Assembly (NCBI RefSeq): GCF_050947335.1
Contig: NC_134983.1
Coordinates: forward strand, 2,418,001-2,482,000
Reading direction: 5' to 3'
Source: Megachile rotundata
Taxonomy: Eukaryota > Arthropoda > Insecta > Hymenoptera > Megachilidae
DNA length: 64,000 nt
Below the pieces are notes generated by a model. That model worked only from the letters and a program-made list of their open reading frames with translations. It searched no databases and was not told the origin of the DNA. Positions within the stretch are counted from its first letter, which is position 1, and every line of letters starts with the position of its first letter. Positions 34,131 through 46,905 of the stretch are shown here, in pieces. A program made the position numbers and the translations under genes.

Positions 34131-36560
34131 ATACATAAGTATCTTTATTGAAAAGAATCGTACGTTGCAGTTGAATGTACAGACACAATGTCTGGGTGAG
34201 ATTGTTTCGTAATTGTTAAAGTTGTTTCGATCCTTAAACGATGTAGTAGAGATTTCAATGAATGATGAACTATTTTTTTAATGAAAAACATAAAAATGTA
34301 ATGAAACACTATATTTACGTACGTTTTATAACCAGTCACTTTTCAATTGAAACTAAGAGTAAAAATGAATAAATAAATAAGGTGCAACACACAAATTGAC
34401 AAATACAATTATTCTTTATTTCGACGAAAGTTAACACACATTTTTAAAAAAGATTCTTAGTCATTTTTGTAATTTGAAATTAAGACAGCTTCGCCATTTT
34501 TAAATATCCCGAAAATATAATGTTAAATAGAATGACTATAGATATTAGTTTTGATCATATAATACTGGATTTTAATATCTGTAATCTCAACTGCGTTTTA
34601 AAACGCATTGCATGCATGTGACAATTTATGAAAAGTTCTAAAATTACTAAGACATAAAAGTTCATAAATTTAGGATATGTAAGAACAATGAGGACATGCG
34701 TAGTACAGTAGGCCAGTTTTGTATACAAAATTTCAGAAACGTAATGACAAAAAGACCTGTTTTAGCCCATTTTTTTTATCTCGAATTTCAAATTTTTTTG
34801 TGTCAAATGACTCTATAGTATAATGGAATCTTAATCTCTGAAAAATTTGAATATGAACGTAGGTATGGTTTGAGAGACATGAAGGGTGAAAGTGATGATT
34901 TCTTATAATATTATACATGAAAGCTCACGAAACTCTTCAACGGTCCATACCAAGGAATAATATATACATATAACTAAGCGAAATATGTTATTTCCAAATA
35001 TAATGAAACGAAACATATCGGTTTTTGTGGACTTTTTACGCCATTCAAATATAACCTTTGTTTTCGTCTAGCATGAAAATTACCCAAGAGAGATAGGGTT
35101 GAAGTTACTGATTAATAGGAAGCGTATTTTCAGGGTGCTTTATACATCACCACTTTCATAAATGAAATAGCGGTGAATAATAAATCATTTATTATCGGAA
35201 CAATAAAATGCAGATGATCCATTCAGGAAATATCCTCAATATTGCGCGAATTTCAGGCACGCATTCTTCTTTATGCAAAACACTCTGACTGGAAATCATC
35301 AATTTCATCTCCTTGTCTCTCTGGAACCATGCTTATGCTCATCTTGAAATTTTACTGGAATCAATGTTTTATCTAACAGTACTATTTAGTATAAGAAAAG
35401 TTTGAAATTCGAGGACCAAAATATGGGATAAATTTATCATCACTCTTTGAAAATATTTGTGTTTTCATTTTACCGCTGTCGATAGACTTCTTGGAATCGA
35501 ACTAATATTAAGTATTTGTAGTGATTAAATAATTCTGAATCGTTGTTACTAATATTTTAAATAATGTACTGAAGGCACTGATTCTTATATGATTTTGTTA
35601 AATTTTTATGTTTTATTTACTTTTGAAATTGTGTACCTGCGTACTTCATTATTTTATTATATTATACTACATTATTTTATTATACTACAGCATACTAAAT
35701 ATTTGTAATAATGTAACCAAGAAATGAATTACTTTTGTGAGTTACTAAATATAAATGTGATGACCAACTCAATGAACTTTAGAATGATTAATAAGGGCAG
35801 TGTACGTCAAAATGAGCGAATATATTTTTCATTATGAATTGCATAAATGTAACATAATTGTCAATCGTATTATAGTATATGTATCGTATATATATGCATA
35901 TACTATTAGAAGCAGATAAAGTCCAAAAAAATACTATGTCTCTGATACACTGATAGAATTCTTTAATTTTTACTTGTTTATTTTATAGTACAAAACCTTA
36001 ATTGCGAATTTAAATTTAAAAATTGCAAGCGCGAGATAAGGTGTTGTTTTAACGTAGTTTCATTTTGTATCACTTTCGTGATGAAAAGTAATATATTTGC
36101 TAATTGCGTTTGATCACAAAGTACTTCACATTCCCGAAAAAGAATTGTTAACCTAATAAGTGATAATATCATTCTGGCTCGCCCTACATTTCGAAACCTG
36201 TCATTACTTGTTGTAATTGGTACCAAGTCGTGTTGTATTAGAGATCTTAATGAATGGTTTGCGTAATCGTATTCAATAAACCTCATGCTTCAAACTGATA
36301 TGCTGTGCCATTTTGCAGTATCGATATATCAACAAATCATGTCATGTGTCTACCATAAGTGACTTACTGTCTACTACAACTGATTATTCAATATTAAAAG
36401 CACGAATAAAGCGTTAATAGAATCGATTAAAATACATGTATGTGCCACACATTAGACACGTATTGTAAGCATCATTTCGTGCCATTCTAATGTCTGCAAA
36501 TGACGTCAGATTGTCCATGTATTGAAATTACTGTTCGCTATAATACAATCTAATAATTCC
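34131..36560. other. AT-rich spacer with one longer open frame
   Basis: A 102-codon frame lies on the minus strand at 35978-36286. It is long for such AT-rich DNA, has balanced composition and no low-complexity run, but matches no family I know. No splice sites or promoter can be argued. The rest shows nothing. Confidence 0.4.
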
Positions 36561-36564
36561 ATTC

Positions 36565-37060
36565 AAAAGTTTTTCATTAAAAGTCTGGACGTACCATTTT
36601 TCTCGTTATCCTGGTACGTTGTCGGGTCATTTTTCTCTGGACGTACCATATTGCCAGTGGCCCGAAAAAAAGTTAAGGGATATCGGCGATAGCAGTTAGA
36701 ACAGTCAAAAAAAGCTGGAAGTAGCAAAGATACATAGCACGATACGTTCAACCAACGCATTCGTTCATTTCTCTTTCACGATCCTCTTTCTCTCGTTAAC
36801 ACGGTGCTATCATTCTTTCATCGAGGGTGTGCATTTAAGCGCCGCCGGTCCCGTTGCGCTGATTTCACTAACGAACCCAGCGATTTATATCATCGATCGA
36901 ACCGTGTCCGCGGTAGGCGAACTCGAACTTATCGAGAGTCCATTGTTAAACGGTACCCGGCAGCCACGAATGACCCTTATCGTTTGCATTCGCGATCTTA
37001 TCGCCGATGGGCGCTGTCGAAGCTTCGATGAGATCGAATAAATGCGCTTTGGAATCTACA
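36565..37060. other. GC-rich island 6
   Basis: Raised GC and CpG. CTGGACGTACCAT occurs twice (about 36585 and 36637), with an inverted TGGTACGT between. Two plus-strand frames (36804-37031 and 36829-37041) overlap; the second reads MHLSAAGPVALISLTNPAIY but matches no family I know. Confidence 0.45.
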
Positions 37061-37139
37061 CTACCGACCAAAATTATAAAACTTCATCTTGTTTTTAGCC
37101 AGCTTAGAGAAAAGGAAAGAGAAGGCAAATGTTCGAGTG

Positions 37140-37830
37140 ATGAAGCAATTAAGGTTAAGATAATGGAAATTTCTTTTGTATTTAAACAATGTAAAATTAT
37201 AATAAATACGTAATTATTCGTAAGGGTAACATTTCTACCTTTAGATGAAAACAATAAGAATTTGTGGTAAAAAAAGTTTTGAATTCAAATTTGAAAATGT
37301 TCATATGGCCCAATAATTACACAATATGCATGGCCTACTCATAAATTATGATTGACGCAAATATTAAATATGTATAAATTTAATCATTTTTATTATGTAA
37401 TAAGAAAATAATAAGACGATAATATTTTGTGGAACAAAAATATTTCATTTATAGTTAAATTTATTTAATCAGCTGTACTGGGTTTTCATTTCTGAATTAA
37501 TTTTAGCGCATGAAATTTTTTACTGGTAATTTGTAATAAATTGTCTGTTTTAGAGGTTTTTACTTATAAACATAGTTTCGTTGTAATCATTTTTTTTTAT
37601 TTTCTTCACCATTCTGAAAAAAGTTATAACTTTATAATATTAGAAATATAATTAAAAGTACTTTATAAAATTTTAAGTTATGTTGATATTACGATAAGTT
37701 CCGAAATAAGTAGAATTGTAGTATTTTTGTAGAGCTCTTGTTAACACAGGTACAAAATGTACTTATTTTAATACAATAAATATTGACAATGTTATAAATT
37801 TCATAATGCAATAATTCGATAGACATTTTC
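37140..37830 (+). repeat. Dispersed family B, copy 1
   Basis: Aligns by eye with 53690-54270 and, in its first part, with 62880-63060. Shared landmarks are AACAATGTAAAATTATA, TTATAAAATTTTAAGTTATG and TACTTATTTTAATACAATAAA. Each copy follows a GC-rich island. No coding capacity is seen. Confidence 0.5.
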
Positions 37831-39354
37831 AGTAGACACACTAAGACATTTTCTTCAGACTCCGTTTTTTTCCAAACAAAATATTTTGATTTATTTCTTT
37901 TAATTTTATTATTCCTACCATTCTTATCTTTCTATTTTTTCTTACTGTTTATGTTGCTATGGTGCACCGTTTTACCACTGAAAGTAAAATGACAAACAGT
38001 AGGACGAATTGCAACATACAATTTGGGATATAATACTGTCTAGTAATAAAGCAAAATGTTTTGTCCGAAATCTACAATCTTGTTCAAAGGAATGTTAATT
38101 TGTAAAAACCAATATGTTACACATACAAAGTGCAAAAATATATTAATAAGCACGCACTCAAAGACGTAATAATGCAACTTGCACAAATTTTCCATACAAA
38201 TTGGTAGATATAACAGTTTGTAATTTATACGATGCGTTACATTTCTGTTAAACGTAGCACTTAATCCTTTTCTTTAGTTGTACACATGCGACTAACACAC
38301 ATCGAAGCTAAATCATTGCGTTTATTCTATCTGTATGAATGACTCAAAAAATGGCTTGGTAGCATTTTAAATGAGATAGATACAGATAATTTAGGAGCTG
38401 TCCAGTACTACAGAAATGATTTTTCCAAAAATATTAAGAATTTTTCTGGACTAAATGTATTATAAGGAAGATTGATTACTTGATCAAATATCCTACTTAA
38501 CATACCGATCATGCATCCTTCGATGTATTCAATGTTAAGAAGTCGGAAAATCAAATATACTTTATATATTTTTATTACCCCATAAATTTATATAAATGTA
38601 CAAAAGATTGCTGTTTCCACTCAATTTATTGCAAACTTTGACAACGTAACGGTATTTTTAGGAGGAAAAAGGAAACGATATACGAAGTGTTTACTGTTTA
38701 GTAATAAAATAAGTGCATCTGATGTTTCCACTCTATACACTCAAATGACAGATAAGACTTTCGTTTAATATTACTGTATGTAGGTAATACTACAGTGTTG
38801 TACCTTAGTTCCATTCCCGCTTTTGAATAAATAAAATAAACATTTATCTCATTTCCTTAAATACAAATTCAAAATTTTTAAGAAACAACCTGTGATTCTT
38901 AGTAAATTCTTTATATATAGAAGCATTTTTATGGGACAAATTTTTTAGAACCGGTATAATAAATGTTGGAACAGAGTTACTTAAAAATATATATTGGAAA
39001 GAATTTTATAATATCTATAAAACAACACAATTGTGTAGTGCTGGGTATATTCATAAACATAATATGTTATTCGTATATTTATTTTATAAAAAATATGATA
39101 ATTGTGACATAAATAGATGATTACCTAAATTCAAAGAAAATTTTAAACAAAATCAAATCTTGCTAAACATAATATGTAAATAGTACCAGTTTTTAACTTA
39201 AATGTACTGAAATACATAGAAATTCTAAAATGTAACATTTAATATAATGTACATTTCCATAATAAGATATGAATTTATATCTGGGTATTAATGTTTAATT
39301 GTATATTAACTAGAATAATCATTTTTAAAAAATAAGAAATAAAATAGCATTTGA
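37831..39354. other. AT-rich spacer
   Basis: I see no gene or recurring element. Confidence 0.6.
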
Positions 39355-39645
39355 ATATAAGGATCCGAAAATTTAGGCAGCTAGATATTCAAGGATTTCA
39401 GCACAAGGAAAGCTAAGACATACAAAAGTTTAACAATTTTAAAAATACGGATGTTTCAGTCCAGTATTCCAAAAATTTATAAATTTGGAGATTTAAAAAT
39501 TGCGAAATGTAGGAAAATCTGAACATTATAAATGTAGTAATGTAGAAAGTTTGGGGATTTAAAAGGTTGAAAAATTGAAAATTAACAATTTATAAATTTT
39601 GAAAATTTTAGAAGTTTGAGAATTTAGAAATCTTTAATCAATTTA
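39355..39645. repeat. Degenerate AAATTYC array 3 (inverted orientation)
   Basis: Words such as GAAAATTTAGG, AAATTTGGAG and GAGAATTTAGAAATC recur roughly every 10 bp. Confidence 0.6.
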
Positions 39646-40027
39646 AGTCGTCTTTGAGTTACATCGGTTAATCTGAAACCAATTAGGACGTGAATGAAAG
39701 GTAAAACTGCATTTGCTCGCTCAGTTTAAAGACACCTTTAGGGTACGTTTGCACTAAACTAAATGAAGAAATGCCTGTTCTCTTAGATTTGGACAAAATT
39801 TAAGTGTAAAAGAATATATACCAAAATGATGTATCAATATTGATACATTGCAATGAATTATCAACCTGTATTATTTTTTACTAAAAATTGGATAATGACA
39901 TACGTTATCTGATTAATTGGAAATACTACTTATTATAATTTCATAAAAATATCATCTTAATAAATATATGAAAATAAAAATGGTGAATACATGTTATTTT
40001 GGAAAGAGTCATATGGTACAGTAATTA

Positions 40028-40242
40028 TAAGGAGTACCGACAAGTGATCAAAATTTTGTTTGCTGGCGAAAAATATTTATTTATTAAAGAAATCTTAAAT
40101 CAACAAAATAATTTCCATCACTTTCTAACGCTTTTTGCCAGCGTAAAGGCAATTGTTCCCTTCTTAAAAAAAGTCCTTCGATTTTTCATAGAAAAACTTT
40201 GAAATCATCGAAGAAATTTTGATTACTTTTCGGTACCCCTAA
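40028..40242 (-). mobile_element. Mariner-derived MITE (215 bp)
   Basis: TA flanks both ends. Inward-reading ends are TAAGGAGTACCGACAAGTGA and TTAGGGGTACCGAAAAGTAA. On the minus strand the interior encodes EQLPLRWQKALESDGNYFVD, the last codons of the same transposase seen at 15400-15695. It is therefore an internal deletion product of that family rather than an unrelated MITE. The plus-strand frame at 39999-40202 is a shadow. Confidence 0.75.
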
Positions 40243-40255
40243 TATTTTTGTTTTT

Positions 40256-40295
40256 AACCAACTTCGAAAAAGGAGGAGGTTACTCAATTCGATCA

Positions 40296-40333
<38 letters not shown>

Positions 40334-41288
40334 TATGTGCCCGCCGATTACGCCTAGCTGGATGGCCCGATCGGAACGAAACCTTTTGCATCTGTTAGGT
40401 TCTGACTCCCCATTGGTACCATTATCAAAAAATTGTTCATTTTTTAATTGCAAAGTATTGTTATTGCAAAAAAACCGGCAACTTATGAAATAAACTTTTC
40501 TCGACTTTAGTGCGCTTTTAATATCTTATCACGGACATGATTCTGAACAATTTTGTTCATATACAAATTTCGCGGAAAGGTTTAGTTTTCGAGATATTAG
40601 CGAAAAATTGTTGAAAAGTTTTGAAATCAACTTTGGACGATTTTAATGTCCTTTTAATATGTTATCAGGGACACGATTCTGAATAACTTTTTCCTTATCC
40701 ACAATTAAGGGGAAGCTTTAGTTTTCGAGTTATTAGCGAAAAACTATTGTTACTAATATATTGAATTCTACGTATGCCTCCATGTCTCTGGTGGTGTATG
40801 AGTCAACATGCTGTTGCCGATTTTCTACTGTTTCTACAAACACGTCTTGCCGGCCGATAAAAAGTGTGAAATAAAATAATTTTTAGAAAAAAAATACACC
40901 GACTTCGAAATGCACTAAAAAGTATAAAATAATTTCTATTTCCTAATGAAGTAATTTCTGTTTCATTCAATCATACAATTACGTAACAGATATGAATGAA
41001 ACCTATTTACTCGTTAGGTATTATATTAAATACATTTCAACCTTTTCGGAGGCGGCGCAAAATTAAAAGATTATTTTGAATATGTTATTTAATTTTGCGC
41101 CGCCTGCGAAAAGGTTGAAATGTATTTAATATAATACCTAACGAGTAAATAGGTTTCATTCATATCTGTTACGTAATTGTATGATTGAATGAAATAGAAA
41201 TTACTTCATTAGGAAATAGAAATTATTTTATACTTTTTAGTGCATTTCGAAGTCGGTGTATTTTTTTTCTAAAAATTATTTTATTTCA
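40256..41288. repeat. Composite repeat, copy e, with core lost
   Basis: The left terminus AACCAACTTCGAAAAAGGAG at 40256 is followed by a 29-base T-run, one P unit, Q units (40481-40745), a private segment (40746-40868), then the two inner arms (40869-41068 and 41087-41288). The arms are separated by fewer than 30 bp instead of up to about 840 bp of core, giving a nearly perfect palindrome of about 420 bp. No right outer arm is present. Confidence 0.85.
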
Positions 41289-44104
41289 ATTTGCTTTCTG
41301 TATTATTCAAAGCTAGGCAGCAACTTTTACTGCCCACTTAAATCACGAATTAAGCCAATAATATGTTAACCTGTTTACTAAAAACATATAATTTTGTTTG
41401 TAATTTAAAATCAGTTCTACTGAATAAACTTTTAAATAACTACAATCTTTTAACTTTACAAAGGTGGCACAATCAGTTACCTTTTAATTAAAGTCTGGAT
41501 TGAATAAATTGATGAAATAGATACTACCTCTATTATATTTAATAAATTTAAACGTTAAGTTAAAGTGATTACATTTTTTTATTTACATTAACACTGTATT
41601 AACCTTATTACTTAATTTACATATAAATAATTACATCTATTGTCAATCTTTTGCAGTTAGCGCGTCTTTTGATTTGATGACAATTGTAACGACAGTCGTC
41701 CTCCAAATGACATTTAAAAAATAAAGCTAGCAAAGAAAGGACAATAAATGCATCATCTGATTTTAATATCAGTATTTTTTTGTAGGAAAAAATCTTCAGT
41801 GAAAGAAGGAACTGATTAAGAAGAAATAATTATGAACAGAAGTAAAAAAAAGCTGAGGAAGTACAATAGAAATAAAAGAAAAGAGTGAGTAGATGGGGAT
41901 GACAGAAAAAATAAGTAAAAAAGAGCTTATCAGGAACGAAAGTGGACTTTGATAAACGAGTCACTGAGTACACAATTTGCAAGATCATTCAATGAAAATT
42001 GATTATGATATGCAGAATGTTCCCAATTTGATGAAGCAATCGAAAAAGGATGGATCTACGTGAAAAAATAGGCTAAAAGCATACAATAAAATTTTTAAAA
42101 CTGAACGACAATAGTTTTACTAAAAAAAAAATGGCTAACTTTGTTTTGAGACATCAAAACTTTTAAGCTTCAAGAACACATTAACACAGCTTTTGAACCT
42201 ATGAATATTTTATCTATATTTATTAAATATTATGAGATTACGCTAGAAAGTTTTACCAGTATGGTGCCCCAAGACAAAGTTTAATAAAAAAATTTTGTCC
42301 CAACATAAACTAATAAATTCAACAATTATTTCATTAATTTAAGGATTTATAAATATCACTAAATAAATCATATGGCCATTAATATTACTAAAATTTGTTA
42401 TTGGTAATTCTTCCTAATATTGTTGATGTGGGTACTAATATAAAATGCGATGAATTTACTTGATAATAACACGTATAAGTAACAATCTGTATTATAAGTG
42501 ACAAAGATACACGTATCTTACATATTGAAACACCATTACTGATTTATAATATTTTCTAACTTTAGAATTATCAAAGATGATTTTATTATATTCTACATTG
42601 TAAACAAACTCTCTTACAAATACTCGAAAAATGTTCAAATTCATTTTATTTTAATGAATCTATATGCAAAAAATGTTATTCTACAGTTTTGACATACTTT
42701 TTCATGTGGATTTGCCCTCTTTCCTGTTGTATCACTTCGGAAACACTCTATAGTAAATGTAAAACTCACGTAAGAAAACATTAATTGTTCAATTTAAGAA
42801 AACATCAACTTCACTTGTGATATTTATTTATACGTCTAAATAAAAGTTCTGCACTGCATAAATGCTCTTTAGTAACGTTATTAATTATTTAAACTTAAAA
42901 TCTACTAACAAGGAAAGGCACGGAAGTGTCCCCTCCGATTTTGATGAAACTTCGTACGTTTGTTAAGCAGGCGAAAATAAGGGACATGTATCTTTTTTAT
43001 CGGCAGAGACGCGGGTTTAAGGGGTGAAACGATCCTTTAAAGTTTTGACCCATTTTGGTTATCTTGAAAACCATACGAGATACATTAAAACTTCTAATAG
43101 AAAAGTTGTATGATTTTTTGCGTATAATAACAGGATGTTAACGAATTGTGCAAACTGTAATTTATTTATAACAAAAAAATTTTTCATGACCTTATTTTAC
43201 AATTTATTGAAATTTGCATAATGACAAAAAGTGAAGAGAATTTTATTACAAATCCATTAGTATATGTATATAACTCGATTCTCAATATATATATACGATA
43301 TTGCCTCATATAATTCCTCAGATTTTTATTATAAACATTACGCGTGCGCGCCCGCTGACGCGCACAATACAGAATCAGATCATATCTCATGGTATTACAC
43401 TATCAGACAACGTTATTTATAAATATAAATGAGAAACAATTATATTTGCGTTATAAAAAACTTTTAACTTTATTAAATTTGTATTACAAAACACTTATTA
43501 TTAAAGTTCGTAGGTATTCTATGTATCAATTTTATTAGGTAACGAATAGTTTGAATGAGTTGGAGAACATAATTGCGACAATAATGGTATTCCTCGAAGA
43601 AATGTTTCAAACACAACGATTTTCGACACCAAGCACATGTAATAATCGCATATTCAAGTTCATTCCATGTTACTTTTTGCAGGAAAGACAAAAACAGCAG
43701 ACATTTTGTTATTAAAAACTTCATAGTTCCTAGAATTTTAAGTAGAAAAGAATATTTACTCTTGTGTTTTTTTAAATATTCTTTAAGTCATAGTGAAAAT
43801 TGTTATACAGTCCGACCTTACAATATCACATTCAAAATTTTCTAACGAACGAAAGTATAGAAAAATGTATTTTTTATAAAATTTTAAAAACGGAGTTGCA
43901 AATCGAACTGTATAATATCCTCTATAGTTATATAAAGAATATTTTGAAAAGAAATCATGAATAAATAATAGTTCTCCGCCTTAAATGTTTGAACAATTTC
44001 GTTTCATCGCATGAAGACCCCAAAGTCGATTCGACGGTGCAAATTCGCTCGACTAAAGCTTCAACTCTAAATTTACAAATGACCAGTTATATGTAAATTG
44101 AAAT
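41289..44104. other. AT-rich spacer with a possible TE fragment
   Basis: At 42894-43100 a less AT-rich block (AAGGAAAGGCACGGAAGTGT, CCGATTTTGATGAAACTTCG) has the look of an interspersed repeat but has no partner in this window. The minus-strand frames at 43184-43390 and 43473-43724 resemble no known protein. At about 41815-42080 the sequence is purine-rich and unidentified. Confidence 0.45.
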
Positions 44105-44640
44105 TAAATTGTAACTACTGGGTCTACAGACCAAGAGCATCGCTTGAATTCGAATGTGCATTTAAAATAAGTACCTACTGTAATCGTGCAGATAGAACAA
44201 GAATAAGATATAGAGACTTTAAAATCCTTCAAAACGATTAAGAAAGTATCTGAAACTATCGAAAACGATATCAAACAATATCAAACAATATCAAACACGA
44301 TCGCTGTTGATTTGGCGACTAATGTCAATGATAACAAAGTATTGTCGTCAACGATAAATTAGAGCTGTTAACATTTCCAGCCAATTCCATGCATCAAAAG
44401 TTATCGAAAACAGTATCAAAACACGGTTTTTTATCGAATCGAAGACGATCGCCATCGACGACGTTGCCGCCAAAATCGATACAAAATTTAGAGTATTTCT
44501 CGAGTCTACGCTCAAAATTTTAAGTTAAAAGATACAAAATTGCGATCTGTAATCTGGTACAGACAAACAGACAGATGAACAAATGCAGATCATGTCGTTT
44601 CAAGAACCTCACTACGTTCAGCAACTAGATAATGGATAAT
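44105..44640 (+). repeat. Dispersed repeat family D, copy 2
   Basis: It shares ACAAAGTATTGTCGTCAACG with copy 3 and CAAAATTTTAAGTTAA, TACAGACAAACAGA and the CTCACTACGTT ending with copies 1 and 3. A short internal triplication of ATATCAAACA lies at about 44269-44297. Confidence 0.65.
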
Positions 44641-44745
44641 ACATAAACTACCTTGTATAATATCAATTTATTTTTATGAAGTTTATCATGCATGTACTTT
44701 GACGAAAGTTTCTTAATAATACTGGTAATTGAAAATAAGATTTAA

Positions 44746-45668
44746 GGGGTAACACCACTCTAGAGCCCGAAAAAAAGGCCTAATTTTGACAGTTTTTTTT
44801 TGAAGAACGATAAACGGAAAAGAATTTCTTTTCAGAGGGTTTATTTAACACATATTGAACTACGACAAAATAATTTTTTATTGTCATTTTCGTACAAAAT
44901 GGAGGCGACAGAGTTGATCGGCGGAAACAGCTTTTGTAAAAACACTCTCACGGGAGGACGGATTTCTCGTTATGTATGAGTCGTGGGATAAAAAATCAAA
45001 AGAATTTATAATCCATGTACAATTGGCTTTGGAAGTACGTAGGGGTTTTTTGATTAATCAATTTTTGTGGAAGTTATGCGTTTTTTAAGGAATGAATCGA
45101 CTTTTTGCATGAAAAATGAGCACTAAATTGTTTATAAAAAAAAAGTTTACATTCAATCAAAAAACGGCTACGTACTTCCAAGGACAATATTGTTGTGCAG
45201 CTACTGTAAAAATTTCAATTCGATCCATTTCAATAGTCACCGAAAAATCCGTCCTCCCAGTATGAAGAAACTGGTTTCGAGAAAAACGCGTTTGAAGTTT
45301 TATGAACATTTTGATCCTTAAATTCTCTGTTCACCGCTAATCTACAATGCCTGTACTATACATTTGGCTATCCAGATCAGTGTTTGCCATCTTCTCTAGC
45401 TTTCTGGATACTTCTGTTTGTTTTGTAGGTAACAAGTAAACATTATTTTAAATGATAACAATAATACGAAAGCGATGAATTGCAACATACCGCGCGAGTA
45501 CTCAGTGCGCGCTCTGAGGCGCTGCGGCAAAATTGATAATAATTGAACCATTTAAAACTTGTTTTCCACTATAAATCAAACGGCATTCTGTTCTTAAGAC
45601 CCTAAAGTATTGTTTTAGCAAAGAAAAAAAAAATCGACTTTCTGAAAATCCTAGAGTGGTGTTACCCC
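44746..45668. mobile_element. TTAA-flanked foldback element (923 bp)
   Basis: TTAA lies on both sides (44742-44745 and 45669-45672). The ends are perfect 18-bp inverted repeats GGGGTAACACCACTCTAG. A second, inner pair of inverted blocks is centred on about 45106: GGAGGACGGATTT at about 44953 against 45246-45258, and TTGGAAGTACGTAG at about 45031 against 45170-45183. No transposase is seen. TTAA targets are typical of piggyBac, but the ends lack the usual CCC start, so I leave the superfamily open. Confidence 0.75.
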
Positions 45669-45689
45669 TTAAGATAAGAAATAAGAAAT

Positions 45690-46260
45690 GAAAATAGGAA
45701 ATCTAAGATCCGTTATTTTGACGAACATTCATAGCCTAGTGTTAAACAAGACTGAAGAAACTCTGGTTTCATGTTCTCGCTCGCTTCTTGTAAACGCACC
45801 TTTACGGTATCCGCGGACAGCTACGACTACGATCGTGGGTCGAAGCTCACGTGGCAAGATAGTATGTCAGAGTTAAGGTAGGTCGGGGCGTAACCCAGGA
45901 TCAAACGAGTCAATAACTCGTGGCGTGCCTCCTCCACCTACAATGAGAAATCGTCGTGGCGTACAATGAATGTGGGTGCGAGCTGACGTAGCCACGTGTT
46001 CACGGATATGTCTTCATGGAATCGGAACCTCGAGCGACGGGACATTCCTCGTGTTCGCGAGCAAACGTATAAAACAGTCGTCCCGTCACAAAAATCACGA
46101 TCTGATCGAAGAAACAGAAAACCAAACGTCCACGAGATAACTCTTTCAATCGGGTGACCTATTGTCGCGGTTTTATCTATTAGGGACGTTGAATTGAACA
46201 CAACCGATCGTATGGAATGTCACGTCCACCGTAATTAATTCTTTGAGTGTATCTTGTTCG
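45690..46260. other. GC-rich island 7
   Basis: Raised GC with frames on both strands (45688-45876 plus, 45938-46201 minus), none like a known protein. Confidence 0.4.
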
Positions 46261-46905
46261 TGTATTACCAGCCATACCGAACAACTAATTCTTTCATGAT
46301 CGCCGGAACACATATGTCCTATTTAACTGTTCAATTAAAAGAATAATAAAAATACGTTGTAAGGCATATTTGTTTTATTGATTATTTTCTAGCAACTGAA
46401 AATTGTAAATAATCCTGTTATTAACTGAAGAGACAAAATAAATAAGCCTGAAAGTGTCATAATTAATTCTTAAATGTCATAATTAATTTCTAAACAAAAT
46501 TTTTTGTTCGTTAACGCTAGATTTACTGACGTTCAATGAATACTTACTTTTGGATTACAAATAGAGAATAATAATAAATAAGTGAGGGATGAAACATAAA
46601 ATGATTTATAAAATTGTTCGTTATTTCGACAGAAATATCTCAATAATTTCTGTAATTTAAAATAAAATATTTAGAATGAGTTATTTGTACGCGTTTCGTA
46701 AATCTAATGCTAGAATATTATTTATAAACAAGATACAACAATTTTTTTTTGGAAAAACTGTGAATAATTGTAATAACACTGCCATGCATATTTACTAATA
46801 TTAAGCTTCACATGAACATCCTCTTTATAGACGAAAAGCATTTCTTTTTTAAATAAATAAAACTATTTTTATTCCAAAATATATTCTGCAGTTTAAAAAA
46901 TCATT
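46261..46905. other. AT-rich spacer
   Basis: A near-duplicate of GTCATAATTAATT occurs at about 46456 and 46476. No other feature is seen. Confidence 0.55.
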
